Part shown: piece by piece, positions 1 through 9,390 of the stretch
How the letters are laid out: every line of letters begins with the position of its first letter
How positions within the stretch are numbered: position 1 is the first letter of the stretch
Origin: Collimonas silvisoli
GTDB taxonomy: Bacteria > Pseudomonadota > Gammaproteobacteria > Burkholderiales > Burkholderiaceae_D
Direction: 5' to 3'
Length of the DNA stretch: 64,000 nucleotides
NCBI RefSeq assembly: GCF_018305005.1
Contig: NZ_JAGQEG010000001.1
Coordinates: 1-64,000, forward strand
The notes under the pieces: generated by a model
The model's database searches: none
What the model was told of the DNA's origin: nothing
Seen by the model: the letters and a program-made list of their open reading frames with translations, nothing else
Program-made: the position numbers and the translations under genes

Positions 1-2
1 TG

Positions 3-596
3 ATCCGTGGTGTGGAAAGCGGCGGTACGGTTGCCAACCTGCCTTGCCACACCTTCCCAACGGATGACGGCGGCATCGACATCAAATGCCCGACCGAGAT
101 TGCCATCTCGGATCGACGCGAAGCAGAGTTGGCCAAAGCCGGGTTCATCCCGCTGGTGCATCGCAAGAACACCGATCACGCCACCTTTATCGGTGCGCAA
201 TCGCTGCAAAAGCCGGCTGAATATTACGACGCCGATGCAACCGCCAACGCCAACCTGTCGGCGCGCCTGCCTTACTTGTTTGCCAGCTCGCGTTTTGCAC
301 ATTATCTGAAATGCATCGTGCGCGACAAAATCGGCGCGTTCAAGGAGCGCGACGACATGCAACGCTGGCTGAACGAATGGATCATGCACTATGTCGATGC
401 CGACCCGATCAATTCTTCGGAAGAAACCAAGGCAAAGCGTCCGCTCGCTGCGGCTGAAGTCGTGGTGGAGGAGATTGAAGGCAATCCTGGTTTCTACGCT
501 GCCAAATTCTTCCTGCGTCCGCACTTCCAGCTCGAAGGCCTGACCGTATCGCTGCGTCTGGTGGCCAAACTGCCGTCGATTAAACAAGCTGCGTAA
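3..596 (+). CDS. tssC: T6SS contractile sheath large subunit TssC, C-terminal part
   Basis: The reading frame is open from the first bases of the window, so the gene starts upstream and only about 197 C-terminal residues are visible. TssC (VipB/ImpC) pairs with TssB to form the contractile sheath around the Hcp tube in the cytoplasm. The visible part has the typical TssC end: a segment with NLPCHTFPTDDGG, then a run through FIGAQSLQKP and RLPYLFASSRFAHYLKCIVRDKIG, and an end rich in beta strands (FYAAKFFLRPHFQLEGL). TssB would be expected just upstream, outside the window. hcp follows after about 108 bases. Confidence 0.93.
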   Translation: MRGVESGGTVANLPCHTFPTDDGGIDIKCPTEIAISDRREAELAKAGFIPLVHRKNTDHATFIGAQSLQKPAEYYDADATANANLSARLPYLFASSRFAHYLKCIVRDKIGAFKERDDMQRWLNEWIMHYVDADPINSSEETKAKRPLAAAEVVVEEIEGNPGFYAAKFFLRPHFQLEGLTVSLRLVAKLPSIKQAA

Positions 597-604
597 TGTT
601 TAAC

Positions 605-655
605 GCATAGCGCAGGCCGGTGGCGGCAGCGATGCCGCATGATCCCGCGCTATGC
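605..655 (+). promoter_or_regulatory. Nested stem-loop between tssC and hcp
   Basis: A perfect 9-bp outer stem (GCATAGCGC at 605-613 with GCGCTATGC at 647-655) encloses a perfect 6-bp inner stem with a GCGA tetraloop (623-628 with 633-638). There is no U-tract, so it is not a classical terminator. Hcp is needed in large excess over the sheath genes; an RNA processing or stabilising structure here is an inference. Confidence 0.5.
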
Positions 656-704
656 GCTCTAGTGTTGTACCGCAATCCAAACTTAACCAACAAGGAGTCT
701 CTAT

Positions 705-1190
705 ATGGCACAAGATATTTTTCTAAAAATTAACGGCATTGAAGGCGAGAGCCTGGACGACAAGCACAAGAATGAAATCGAAGTCAGCAACTGGACCTGG
801 AAAATCCTGCAAGAAGCCGACATGCATGCCGGCAGCGGCGGCGGCTCGGGAAAGGCAACCGTTGAAGATCTCGAATTCGAACACTATGTCGATCGCGCCA
901 GCCCGAATCTGATGAAATATTGCCTGACCGGCAAGCACATCGCAGAAGCCAAGCTGACCGTGCGCAAAGCCGGCGGCAACCCGCTCGAATACCTGAAGCT
1001 GACCATGAACGACGTCATCGTCACCATGGTGCAGCCTTCCGGCAACCAGGCAGATACCGCAGGCATCAAGGAAAAGGTTCGCTTGTCCTTCAATAAAGTG
1101 ACGCAGGAATACGCCGTGCAGAATGCGCAAGGCGGCTCCGGCGGCGCTATTACCGCCAGTTACGACATCAAGGGCAACAAAGAGTCCTGA
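705..1190 (+). CDS. hcp: T6SS tube protein Hcp (TssD)
   Basis: Hcp forms the hexameric rings that stack into the inner tube ejected by the T6SS; it is itself secreted. The 161-aa length and the pattern MAQDIFLKINGIEGESLDD, the EVSNWTW segment, a Gly-rich loop (GSGGGSGKA) and DLEFEHYVDRASP are typical of the Hcp1 family. A strong Shine-Dalgarno AAGGAG (692-697) sits 7 bases before the ATG. The gene lies between tssC and tssJ, preceded by a stem-loop that may affect its expression level. Confidence 0.97.
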   Translation: MAQDIFLKINGIEGESLDDKHKNEIEVSNWTWKILQEADMHAGSGGGSGKATVEDLEFEHYVDRASPNLMKYCLTGKHIAEAKLTVRKAGGNPLEYLKLTMNDVIVTMVQPSGNQADTAGIKEKVRLSFNKVTQEYAVQNAQGGSGGAITASYDIKGNKES

Positions 1191-1306
1191 TCGCGTTATC
1201 TGACGTCGCAACGACACGCTACTTCCGCCGCCATCCCTTCATGTCTTTACGGCGTGAGGGGAAGAGCGGCGGCTCCAACACTATGTATTTTTTGCAGAAG
1301 CACCTG

Positions 1307-1864
1307 ATGATTTCGTTCTCTTTTTTCGATGCCGTTGCGACCCTCGCGCGAATTCTCCAGCATTGCTTGCGGGGCATTCCGGTATTGGCATTGCTCCTGC
1401 TAAGCGCCTGTGCAAGCAGCGGTGAACCCGCGCTCAAGGAGCAAAGCAAACTCGACTTGGTCATCGAGGCCGGTAGCGATGTCAATCCTGACGAAAAGAG
1501 CAGGGCGGCGCCGTTGATGGTGCGCATCTATGAACTCAAATCCGATGCGGCATTTCAGGAAGCCGATTTTTTTTCTTTGCAGTCTAGCGACAAGGTGACG
1601 CTGGGCAGCGATCTGCTGGCTAAAGACGAATATATTCTGCGTCCTGGAGACAACCAGGCGATACGTCGAAAATCGTCGCCCAGTACCGAGGCCATCGGTG
1701 TCTTGGCAGCATATCGGGATCTGCCGAACTCGAACTGGCGCGTGGTCTACAAACTGCCGCCTGCGCCGGAGGCAGTCTGGTATCGAAGCGCCATTCCGGC
1801 CAACAAGATCAAATTGCACATCAAACTTGAGAGCAACGCGATCAAGCTGACAGAAATGAAGTAG
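1307..1864 (+). CDS. tssJ: T6SS outer-membrane lipoprotein TssJ
   Basis: TssJ is the lipoprotein that anchors the TssLM membrane complex to the outer membrane. A hydrophobic run ends in the lipobox LLSAC, followed by ASSGEPALKEQ. The body has the TssJ/VasD pattern: a predicted beta-sandwich, PLMVRIYELKS, FFSLQSSDKVTLGSDLLAKDE, then GVLAAYRDLPNSNWRVVY. I chose ATG 1307 because it gives a signal peptide of usual order and has a weak AGAAG upstream. In-frame ATGs at 1241 and 1283 would add 22 or 8 residues and cannot be ruled out. tssK follows. Confidence 0.9.
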   Translation: MISFSFFDAVATLARILQHCLRGIPVLALLLLSACASSGEPALKEQSKLDLVIEAGSDVNPDEKSRAAPLMVRIYELKSDAAFQEADFFSLQSSDKVTLGSDLLAKDEYILRPGDNQAIRRKSSPSTEAIGVLAAYRDLPNSNWRVVYKLPPAPEAVWYRSAIPANKIKLHIKLESNAIKLTEMK

Positions 1865-1937
1865 CACATAAATCACCATCATCTCCGGGTTGTTCACCGA
1901 GACGATCGCTAGACCGAAATTTAGACGGAAAACACGC

Positions 1938-3284
1938 ATGAGCTGGCACAATAAAGTTATCTGGACCGAAGGACTGTTTTTACGCCCGCAGCTGTTCCAG
2001 CAGCAAGAGCGCTATCTGGAAGCCTATGCACACAAGCGTGCTGTGCCGCTGTCGCCTTTTTACTGGGGATTCAGCCACTACAATATCGACGCCGAATCGC
2101 TGTCGCTTGGAAAGCTGGTCCTCGCCAGCGGCGCCGGCGTTTTCGCCGACGGCACGCCATTCGATACGCCGGGGCAAACGCCGCCACCGCCGCCGCTGAC
2201 GATTTTGCCCGAACATCTGGAACAGCTTATCTATCTGGCCTTGCCGATTCGCACCCCCAACGCGGAAGAATCCACCTTCGACGATGAGCCAGGATCGTTG
2301 GCGCGTTACGCCGTCACCGACGAAGAACTGCGCGACGCCAATTCCCTTGGCCAGGGTCCCAAGCTGGTGCAGTTGGCACAGCTGCGCTTGCGCTTGTTGC
2401 CGCAAAAAGAACTGACAGACGCCTGGATCGGCCTGCCGATTGCCAAGGTCACGGCCTTGCGCTCGGACGGCAGCGCGGCACTCGATACCAACCTGATTCC
2501 GCCTGTGACAAGTTACGGCGCCAGCGATCTGCTGACCAATTGGGTAACCAAGATTCAAGGGCTGACCCACCTTCGCGCTGAAACACTGGCTGCGCGCCTG
2601 ACGGGGGCTGACGGCAAATCTTCGGATGCGGCAGAAGTGTCGGATTATCTGCTGCTGCAAATCTTGAATCGCTATGAACCACTATTGAATCATATGCTTG
2701 CAGTCCGGGAGAGCAGCCCGGAAGCGCTATACACCTTATTGATAGCCTTTGCCGGCGATCTCTCTACCTTCGTGCGCACCAGTACCCGTCGGCCCAAGCC
2801 CGTTTCGGAATATAGGCATGTGAACCCTGACCATACGTTCAAAGGACTGGTCGACGATGTGCATGCGATGCTTAATGAAGTGCTGGTCCGCAGCGCGCAA
2901 CGCATTGAATTCGAAATCCGCCAGCACGGCGTGCGTCTGGCGGTGATTGATCCGTCCACCTTGCAAAGTTTCGGCTCCATGGTGCTGGCCGTCGCAGCCA
3001 ACATGCCGCCCGATGTACTGGTGCAGCAGTTTGCCGCGCAAAGCAAGCTAGGGCCATCCGACCGCCTGCCTGAATTAATCCGCTCCCATCTGCCAGGACT
3101 CGGCCTGTCCGCCTTGCCGGTGCCGCCGCGCCAGATTCCGTTCAATGCCGGCTTTGTGTACTACGAGCTGGGGCGCAATGGCCCGATGTGGGAGCACATT
3201 CTCAAATATGGCGGCCTCGCCATGCATGTGGCAGGGGATTTTCCGGGATTGCGCGTTGAATTATGGGGAGTGCGGGACAAATGA
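1938..3284 (+). CDS. tssK: T6SS baseplate subunit TssK
   Basis: TssK connects the cytoplasmic baseplate (TssEFG) to the membrane complex (TssJLM). The start MSWHNKVIWTEGLFLRPQ is the family's characteristic N-terminus, so the internal ATG at 1938 was chosen over a longer frame opening at 1890. Length is 448 aa, normal for TssK/ImpJ/VasE. The C-terminal receptor-binding part (PSDRLPELIRSHLPGLGLSALPVPPRQIPF) is present. The stop overlaps the next ATG as ATGA (3281-3284), which suggests translational coupling to the PAAR gene. Confidence 0.96.
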   Translation: MSWHNKVIWTEGLFLRPQLFQQQERYLEAYAHKRAVPLSPFYWGFSHYNIDAESLSLGKLVLASGAGVFADGTPFDTPGQTPPPPPLTILPEHLEQLIYLALPIRTPNAEESTFDDEPGSLARYAVTDEELRDANSLGQGPKLVQLAQLRLRLLPQKELTDAWIGLPIAKVTALRSDGSAALDTNLIPPVTSYGASDLLTNWVTKIQGLTHLRAETLAARLTGADGKSSDAAEVSDYLLLQILNRYEPLLNHMLAVRESSPEALYTLLIAFAGDLSTFVRTSTRRPKPVSEYRHVNPDHTFKGLVDDVHAMLNEVLVRSAQRIEFEIRQHGVRLAVIDPSTLQSFGSMVLAVAANMPPDVLVQQFAAQSKLGPSDRLPELIRSHLPGLGLSALPVPPRQIPFNAGFVYYELGRNGPMWEHILKYGGLAMHVAGDFPGLRVELWGVRDK

Positions 3285-3541
3285 GTTTGTACATTATTGT
3301 CGTCGGCGACAGCACCGATCATGGCGGCGTGGTTCTCTCCGGCTCAGAAAGCCATCTGATTGATGGTAAGCCGGTTGCACGCGTCGGCGATCAGGTTAGT
3401 TGTCCCAAGCACGGCATTAACAAGATTGTCGAAGGGCATCCTACTTTTACGATTGATGGTAAAGCAGCCACCTTGACCGGTTGCAAAACTGAATGCGGCA
3501 GCGTGCTGATGGGCATAAATAGCTTCACTGTATGCCATTGA
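3281..3541 (+). CDS. PAAR-domain spike-tip protein
   Basis: PAAR proteins form the sharp cone on the VgrG spike and recruit effectors. The 86-aa protein consists only of the PAAR fold: HGGVVLSGSE, DGKPVARVGDQVSCPKHG, HPTFTIDGKAATLTG, CKTECGSVLMG. The Cys/His residues that typically bind the tip metal are visible (C and H in SCPKHG, CKTEC). It has no C-terminal toxin extension, so any cargo must be encoded separately. The start overlaps the tssK stop (ATGA) with a GGGGAG upstream. vgrG follows 44 bases later. Confidence 0.93.
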   Translation: MSLYIIVVGDSTDHGGVVLSGSESHLIDGKPVARVGDQVSCPKHGINKIVEGHPTFTIDGKAATLTGCKTECGSVLMGINSFTVCH

Positions 3542-3585
3542 GTCCTATCTGACGCAAGCGATATTCGATACTTTAGGAAATAGCA

Positions 3586-6396
3586 ATGTTGAATTCCCCC
3601 CGCACGCTAAGTGCCAAGAGCAGCGCGATCCCTGAACTGCTGGGTCAACCTGCATTAATCCCGGTGAGTCTGTCAGGAACGGAAGGCATCAACACGCTAT
3701 TCGACTACAAGCTGATACTGAAAACACCGGATGCACTCAATCACTTGAGCGATAAAGCCGCCAATTTCAATCTGGATGATTTCATCGGTCGGGAGTTGAC
3801 CGTCGCAATCGCGTTGGAAGGCGACGGCACGTTTGTCTCCGGCGCGGTCGGTGGCGGTTTGGGCAACGTCGGCGCCGGCACGCGTGAGATCTCCGGCTTG
3901 ATCACGGCTGCCAGACTGCTGCGTGAAGAAGGGCGGTATGTTTTTTACGAAGTCACGTTGCGGCCATGGTTGCACCTGGCGACGCTGCGCAGCAATTGCA
4001 AGATATTCCAGGATCAGACGGTGGTCGAACTGCTCGATAGCCTGTTGGCCGGCTATTCCTTCCCGGTCGACAAGCGCCTAATCGAGAGCTACCCAACACG
4101 GGATTATCAGACCCAATATAACGAAACCGACTATGCCTTCTTTTGCCGTTTGTGCGAAGAATGGGGCATCAATTATTTTTTTGAGCATAGCGACGGTAAG
4201 CATAGGCTAGTGCTAATCGACAGCACAGGTGCGCACAAAAAATTTACCAGCAGCGCTTATCACGTCCTTGATTTCTATACTGAAGGCAAGCGCATCGACG
4301 AAGAAACCATTCACGCCTTCGTCCCTGCTCACAATTTGACTTCAGGTCAATACACCACGCGCGACTACGACTACACGCGGCCCAAGGCAGAATTGACGGC
4401 AACCCGCAGCGACCCGCGCTCGACCGCGCAAAATAAACAAGAGGTGTATCAATGGCATGCCGACGCCCACTACAGCCAGCCTCGGGCAGGGGCAGGCGGA
4501 GCCGCAACCCAAAACGCCAACGATCCGCAGGCTGAAGGCGATTTCATTGCCCGCCTGCGCATGCAGGCACTGCGCAGCCCCGGCCACCGTGCCCAGGGTT
4601 CAGGCCATATACGCGGCATGGTGCCCGGCTGCACGTTTATCCTCAAACGCCACCCGATGGAGGCCGCCAATACCGAATACCTGATCCTGTCGACCACCTT
4701 TACCATCGAAGAGATTGCGCAGGAAACCCAGCGAGTGGGTAGTCTGCGTAGCCAACAATATCGGATACAAGTCGATTTTGCAGCGCAGCCGACGCGTGAA
4801 GGCTTTCGCCCAGAGCGCAACACACCGAAGCCGTTCACCCACGGCCCAACTACTGCCAAAGTGGTGGGACCGGAAGGGCAAAATATCTGGACCGACGAGT
4901 TGGGGCGGATCAAGGTGCAGTTTCCCTGGGACCGTCTTGGCCAGAACGACCAGAACAGCAGTTGTTGGGTGCGTGTAGCGGCGCCGTGGGCAGGCAATCA
5001 GCTTGGCGGCATGCATCTGCCGCGCATCGGACAGGAAGTCATTATCGACTTTATCGGCGGCGACCCCGACCTGCCGCTATGTACCGGCCGGGTCTATAAC
5101 CAGATGAACCTGCCGCCCTGGGCCTTGCCCAGCCAGAGCGCCTTGTCCGGTTTCAGATCGAGAGAGTTGAACAAGGAAGGCGGCAACGCCGCCGGCGGCC
5201 GCAGCAATCATCTGGTGATGGACGACACCGAAGGCAAGATCCAGAGCCAGCTCAAGAGCGATCATCAGCACAGCCAGCTGAGTTTGGGGCATATCACCCG
5301 GATAGAAGACAACGCCGGCCGCAAAGATCCGCGGGGGGAAGGCTTTGAGCTGCGCACCGATGGTCATGGAGCGATTCGCGCCAAAGACGGCTTGCTGATT
5401 ACGACAGAAGCACGGGTCAAGGCCCAACGGCATATCACTGACATGGGAGGGAGCGTGCAACAGCTGACGCATGCACGCGATCAGCATGAGAGCCTGGCCG
5501 ATCTGTCTCAGCAGCATCAGGCGCAGGAGCATGTCGGAGGCCAGAGCGACGTCGTCAAAGTTCTTAAGGCGCAGAACGACGCAATTAAAGGATCCGGTGG
5601 CAACCGAGAGGATGGCAGCTTCCCGGAACTGACAGAACCGCATCTGATTCTGGCCAGCCCGGCAGGAATTGAGACTACAACATCAAAAACAACGCATATT
5701 GCCAGCGGCGATCATATAGCACTGACCAGTGGGCAGCATTTGAGTCTCTCAGTTGGGCGACGGTTATTGGCAAGTGTTAAGAACGGGATACGGCTGTTCA
5801 GCCATAAAGCCGGAATGAAGTTGATTGCGGCCTGCGGCGACATCGATATACAGGCGCTGAAAGACAGCGTCAATCTTCTCGCCAAACTCAGCATTACACA
5901 TACCGCCAATCGGATCAGCATCACAGCGAAGGAAGAAGTCGTAATCAATGGCGGCGGCAGCTATACCAAATTCACTGCAGGAGGAATCGAGCACGGTACT
6001 AACGGCAGCTATGTGGCTCACGCCGCTATGCATAACTTTTCGGGTCCCCGGAGTGTGCCAGTAAAGTTACCGAGCTTGCCATTCAAGTTGGAATCGGGAT
6101 CATTTAGCAATCGCTTAGATGTCTATGATTTATTTCTCTATCACGACTTTGGACAAGTGGGCTACAAAGCATTATCCAGCGGTACTGTGATCACTGGTAA
6201 TCTGGATGAACATGGGCGAACGGAACAAATTTATTCTAAACAAACAGAAAAAACCAAAGTCATGGTCGGCGCTAAACAAGATGAATGGGATTCAGAGACG
6301 GAAATCCTTGATGCCAGTTCAGATCAAAGCAGAACCCATTACCAAAATAAGACATATGCGGTAAATGAGAACGGAAAGGGAGGGCAGACATGGTGA
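3586..6396 (+). CDS. vgrG: T6SS spike protein VgrG, full length with DUF2345 region
   Basis: VgrG trimers form the needle tip of the T6SS. The 936-aa protein has the gp27-like part (residues 1 to about 370; FDYKLILKTPD, YNETDYAFFCRLCEEWGI), the gp5 OB-fold (about 425-510; DELGRIKVQFPWDR, AAPWAG, PRIGQEVIIDFIGGDPDLP), then a DUF2345-type beta region (about 590-760) and a C-terminal extension of about 150 residues unlike the VgrG core. The extension is lower in GC and may bind the effector encoded immediately downstream, whose ATG overlaps this stop by 7 bases. Two broken paralogues lie at 24.5 and 30.2 kb. Confidence 0.96.
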   Translation: MLNSPRTLSAKSSAIPELLGQPALIPVSLSGTEGINTLFDYKLILKTPDALNHLSDKAANFNLDDFIGRELTVAIALEGDGTFVSGAVGGGLGNVGAGTREISGLITAARLLREEGRYVFYEVTLRPWLHLATLRSNCKIFQDQTVVELLDSLLAGYSFPVDKRLIESYPTRDYQTQYNETDYAFFCRLCEEWGINYFFEHSDGKHRLVLIDSTGAHKKFTSSAYHVLDFYTEGKRIDEETIHAFVPAHNLTSGQYTTRDYDYTRPKAELTATRSDPRSTAQNKQEVYQWHADAHYSQPRAGAGGAATQNANDPQAEGDFIARLRMQALRSPGHRAQGSGHIRGMVPGCTFILKRHPMEAANTEYLILSTTFTIEEIAQETQRVGSLRSQQYRIQVDFAAQPTREGFRPERNTPKPFTHGPTTAKVVGPEGQNIWTDELGRIKVQFPWDRLGQNDQNSSCWVRVAAPWAGNQLGGMHLPRIGQEVIIDFIGGDPDLPLCTGRVYNQMNLPPWALPSQSALSGFRSRELNKEGGNAAGGRSNHLVMDDTEGKIQSQLKSDHQHSQLSLGHITRIEDNAGRKDPRGEGFELRTDGHGAIRAKDGLLITTEARVKAQRHITDMGGSVQQLTHARDQHESLADLSQQHQAQEHVGGQSDVVKVLKAQNDAIKGSGGNREDGSFPELTEPHLILASPAGIETTTSKTTHIASGDHIALTSGQHLSLSVGRRLLASVKNGIRLFSHKAGMKLIAACGDIDIQALKDSVNLLAKLSITHTANRISITAKEEVVINGGGSYTKFTAGGIEHGTNGSYVAHAAMHNFSGPRSVPVKLPSLPFKLESGSFSNRLDVYDLFLYHDFGQVGYKALSSGTVITGNLDEHGRTEQIYSKQTEKTKVMVGAKQDEWDSETEILDASSDQSRTHYQNKTYAVNENGKGGQTW

Positions 6397-8318
6397 GTGA
6401 CAATAAACAAAGTCAAGCGACGATTACCCTGATTGATTTATTAAGGTCCCCAATCAAATCCTTAAAATATCAAGTAAGAAGAGGAGAGACCATCATCGCG
6501 TCAGGTGTGACGAACGCAAATGGGGAAATTGAAAAGATCACAGGCCGTTTAGATGATGAACTACATATCTATGTGGAAAAATTCGAAAACACAGAGCTGA
6601 AACTCATCAAAACCATCCAGATGACTTCCGCAAATTTGGCGTTCAAGCTAAAGAGTTCGAAAGTGATGTTCGACATGGATTTAGTCGAACACGAAGGCGA
6701 AAAAGGGGTATATAAGCGCAAAACCTATACCGTGAAATCCGACGAAACCTTGGATGGCATTGCTCGCAAGCACGGCACCACAGTAAAAGAACTTGCTGCG
6801 TTAAATAATATTAAAGATGCAAATAGCATTGGCGTTGGGCAAATAATCAAATTACCTTTGCAATTGCCTGCAGCATCTGGGGCAAAAAGTGGCGGGTATC
6901 CGGATCATAAACAAAACGAAAAATCTGTGCCGATCTCAAACAGCAAGGATACTAAAAATAACACCGATGATTTAAAAAAATTGGCTTCGGACCGGAGTGC
7001 AGACTCTGGCAGCCCAAAGGCTAATTTTCAAATATGCAAAGATCAAAGTAATTGCATCAAAAAAGGCGATAAGGGATCTTTGATTGAGGAGATCAACATT
7101 CGCCTGGCGGGCTTTGGCGGCGCTCTACCTACCGATGAATTCACCGATCTAACCGAGACCTGCATAAAACAGTTTCAGCGTGACTATATGGGAGTTGCCG
7201 AGACAGGTCGCGCATGTGGAGGAGTTTTGAAAGCGTTGGATGACTTCATGACTAGCTATCCAATTGCTCCCCATTTTAGCCAGATGAAGTGCAAGTGCCA
7301 TGTTTGCGGCGGCTTTGGTAGCGGTCGTATCGAAGGAAACGCACACGAATATCCAGGTATTCATCGCAGTCTGCTCTGGGCGCTCAGAGCTGCCGAGTTC
7401 TATTTGAAAGAAACCAAACTTGGCTATTCCGTCTTCACGATAAGCTCGGGCTATCGTTGTATTGACGATAATCGCCAGCATAGTCGCACCTCCGTTAATC
7501 ATATGGGACGTGCTCTCGATGTCCAGTTTGTAAAGGATGGGGAAAAGATCAGAACGGAAAATGCCGGCATCGAGAAAATCCGTAAAGATATTTTCGTGAA
7601 ACACCTTGGGGCACAGAACAGATGGGTCAACCGGAACAAGATATCACTTGAAGCCACTTCTGACGGTGCTACAACCTGGGTTCACTTCGACGTACGGGAA
7701 TTTCAAGCCAGCTATCAATTGGATAAATTCTTTGTTCAATCGGCTGCCGCCGCAAATGGCGAAAGCATCGTGGAGCTAGCAAAAAAGCAAGGGAAGACGC
7801 AATTGGCCATTTGTGGCGGCGTTGCAAAAAATGCTGTGAAAGTGGAAGGAACGGAACACGAGTTCGACGAGAATGACGCCAAAGAAGCACTGCGTTACAT
7901 CTATGACAAATATGGAAAAGACACAGCTGAAGTTGTCGAGAGGATGTATCGGGTCGAGACCGCGCATTTCAAATCAAAACAGTATAAACAGTGTGGAACG
8001 CCGGGCATGGAATCGCATGGCAGTCCCCCATACTACGGATGGAATGGACCGTACTTTAGCGAAGCGCCAACTGGTTTGTGGGGTGCATTTGAAGGAGCGG
8101 GGCTAAGTGGGGCAGGAGGAAATGCTCAAGTCACTGACAAAAAGAAACAATTTGTTAAAGTATCGTCAGTCAAAGTAGGCATGGAATATGTCGCCAAATA
8201 CAAGGATGGGCATGACGGAAACTATGCGCGATGGTTTTCAACTGATGCAACCAAGCAGGAGCTATACAAAAAAACCTTGGCTGCTGTGGTTCCCAAAATC
8301 GTGAATTCGTTCAAATAA
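6390..8318 (+). CDS. Putative T6SS cell-wall effector: LysM, peptidoglycan-binding and M15-like peptidase domains
   Basis: This 642-aa protein overlaps the vgrG stop and is the likely VgrG-delivered cargo. Seen in order: a beta-rich N-terminal domain (about 1-105), a LysM repeat (about 112-156; TYTVKSDETLDGIARKHGTT, ending GQIIKLP), a peptidoglycan-binding-like unit (about 225-288), a Cys-rich patch CKCHVCGG (301-308), an M15-like peptidase region with SSGYR (352-356), H371-M-G-R-A-L-D377 and W430-V-H432-F-D, and a C-terminal part (about 470-642) containing RMYRVETAHFKS, which might be a lysozyme-like domain with E523. The likely targets are peptide stems and perhaps glycan of rival peptidoglycan in the periplasm. 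No Sec signal is present, consistent with T6SS delivery. Domain names are from motif reading; the C-terminal assignment is weak. Confidence 0.72.
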   Translation: MVSDNKQSQATITLIDLLRSPIKSLKYQVRRGETIIASGVTNANGEIEKITGRLDDELHIYVEKFENTELKLIKTIQMTSANLAFKLKSSKVMFDMDLVEHEGEKGVYKRKTYTVKSDETLDGIARKHGTTVKELAALNNIKDANSIGVGQIIKLPLQLPAASGAKSGGYPDHKQNEKSVPISNSKDTKNNTDDLKKLASDRSADSGSPKANFQICKDQSNCIKKGDKGSLIEEINIRLAGFGGALPTDEFTDLTETCIKQFQRDYMGVAETGRACGGVLKALDDFMTSYPIAPHFSQMKCKCHVCGGFGSGRIEGNAHEYPGIHRSLLWALRAAEFYLKETKLGYSVFTISSGYRCIDDNRQHSRTSVNHMGRALDVQFVKDGEKIRTENAGIEKIRKDIFVKHLGAQNRWVNRNKISLEATSDGATTWVHFDVREFQASYQLDKFFVQSAAAANGESIVELAKKQGKTQLAICGGVAKNAVKVEGTEHEFDENDAKEALRYIYDKYGKDTAEVVERMYRVETAHFKSKQYKQCGTPGMESHGSPPYYGWNGPYFSEAPTGLWGAFEGAGLSGAGGNAQVTDKKKQFVKVSSVKVGMEYVAKYKDGHDGNYARWFSTDATKQELYKKTLAAVVPKIVNSFK

Positions 8319-8337
8319 ATTTGCAGAGGTTGTAGAT

Positions 8338-9171
8338 ATGCGCTCAATACTGTTTGCTTTAGTTGCTTTTATTTCTGTAGCGTGTCAAGCCGCAGACAAG
8401 CCTGGCATTTTAGACTGTCAGGCCGAGCTGACGGGCTTAATAGTTTCAAATATAAAAACGGAGATGAACAAAAAAGATATCTCTGTCGAACTTACTGAAA
8501 ATGACAACGGAGTTTACAAGGTAAGAATGTTCGTTGCAGCTGATAATCCAAACAAACAGGTATCGATTGGATGGGTTGTCTTGGATACGAATAAAAGCAG
8601 TGCTTACGACATAACCAAGGATGATGAACATCCTGAAAAATTAAATATTGATGCGAACAAATATAAGAATTTTTCTGAGAAATGTCTTAAGCATGTAAAT
8701 AAGGGCGGAGCCCAAGTCATTGTCGATACGAAATTACCGTTCGTATTTGATAAATATTATCAATGTGTTGGCGGTACAGGCAAGGCAGATGAATGTGGTG
8801 ACCGCTTCCATGCATATCCTGACAATACGGTGAGAAGTGAGTTGAGAAATCAAATCGATTCGAGTATGGATACGGTTTTATTTATGCCATCGATAAATGA
8901 TTTAAAAATTATTCTTGCCGGTAGAGCGGAAACAGATGTAAATATTTACTATCTTTATGTTTTCAGGAATAACAAATTAATTTCAAAAGAGATGGTCGGA
9001 AAAATGGATGGCACATCTATTGTAACTTTCGATATCAGTAAAAATTATTTGATAACGACATATGAAAGAAGAGGTGCCATGTCAAGTAAAGTGAAAAATG
9101 TCAACCATTTCAAGTTAAATGAAAATGGGGGTTTTATCGTGTGTGCAAAATTAAATCCGGAATGTAAATAA
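8338..9171 (+). CDS. Secreted protein of unknown function, candidate effector immunity protein
   Basis: The 277-aa product starts with a clear Sec signal (MRSILFALVAFISVACQAAD, likely cut after CQA) and so acts in the periplasm. It lies 20 bases behind the putative cell-wall effector and is much more AT-rich than the tss genes. A periplasmic protein directly behind a peptidoglycan-attacking effector is the usual place for an immunity protein; that role is inference from position. I do not recognise a named family. Four Cys pairs are plausible (DCQAEL, SEKCLKH, QCVGGTGKADECG, VCAKLNPECK), fitting an oxidised periplasmic fold. Confidence 0.7.
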   Translation: MRSILFALVAFISVACQAADKPGILDCQAELTGLIVSNIKTEMNKKDISVELTENDNGVYKVRMFVAADNPNKQVSIGWVVLDTNKSSAYDITKDDEHPEKLNIDANKYKNFSEKCLKHVNKGGAQVIVDTKLPFVFDKYYQCVGGTGKADECGDRFHAYPDNTVRSELRNQIDSSMDTVLFMPSINDLKIILAGRAETDVNIYYLYVFRNNKLISKEMVGKMDGTSIVTFDISKNYLITTYERRGAMSSKVKNVNHFKLNENGGFIVCAKLNPECK

Positions 9172-9190
9172 TCGGTTTAGACCAACTTCG

Positions 9191-9390
9191 TTATACAAAA
9201 GTAACGGCATCGCTGGCCGACCACCGGCCGCGCAACGTTTTGGCAGCGACATGAACCTCTTTCAGACCAAGCCAGATCGTCTTCACGCCTGTTCGCCGTC
9301 GTTCTTGCGGCGAAGGAATCCGACGAGGCGAGCGATCAAGCGCAGAATTTCGCTGAGCTCGGGCTTGGCCGGTTTCTCCGTCAACCTCGC
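9191..9390 (-). pseudogene. Remnant of the 3' end of an IS4-family transposase
   Basis: On the minus strand one frame reads KPELSEILRLIARL followed by GFLRRKNDGEQA and a stop; an overlapping frame then continues GVKTIWLGLKEVHVAAKTLR. Joined, these resemble the C-terminus of IS4-type transposases (DGEPGVKTIW pattern), broken by a frameshift. No terminal repeats or upstream transposase part remain. It separates two candidate immunity genes and marks past insertion activity. Confidence 0.5.

Noticed and set aside
723-1217. Long minus-strand open frame opposite hcp
   Set aside because: Shadow of hcp; no start signal or family features, and hcp is certain.
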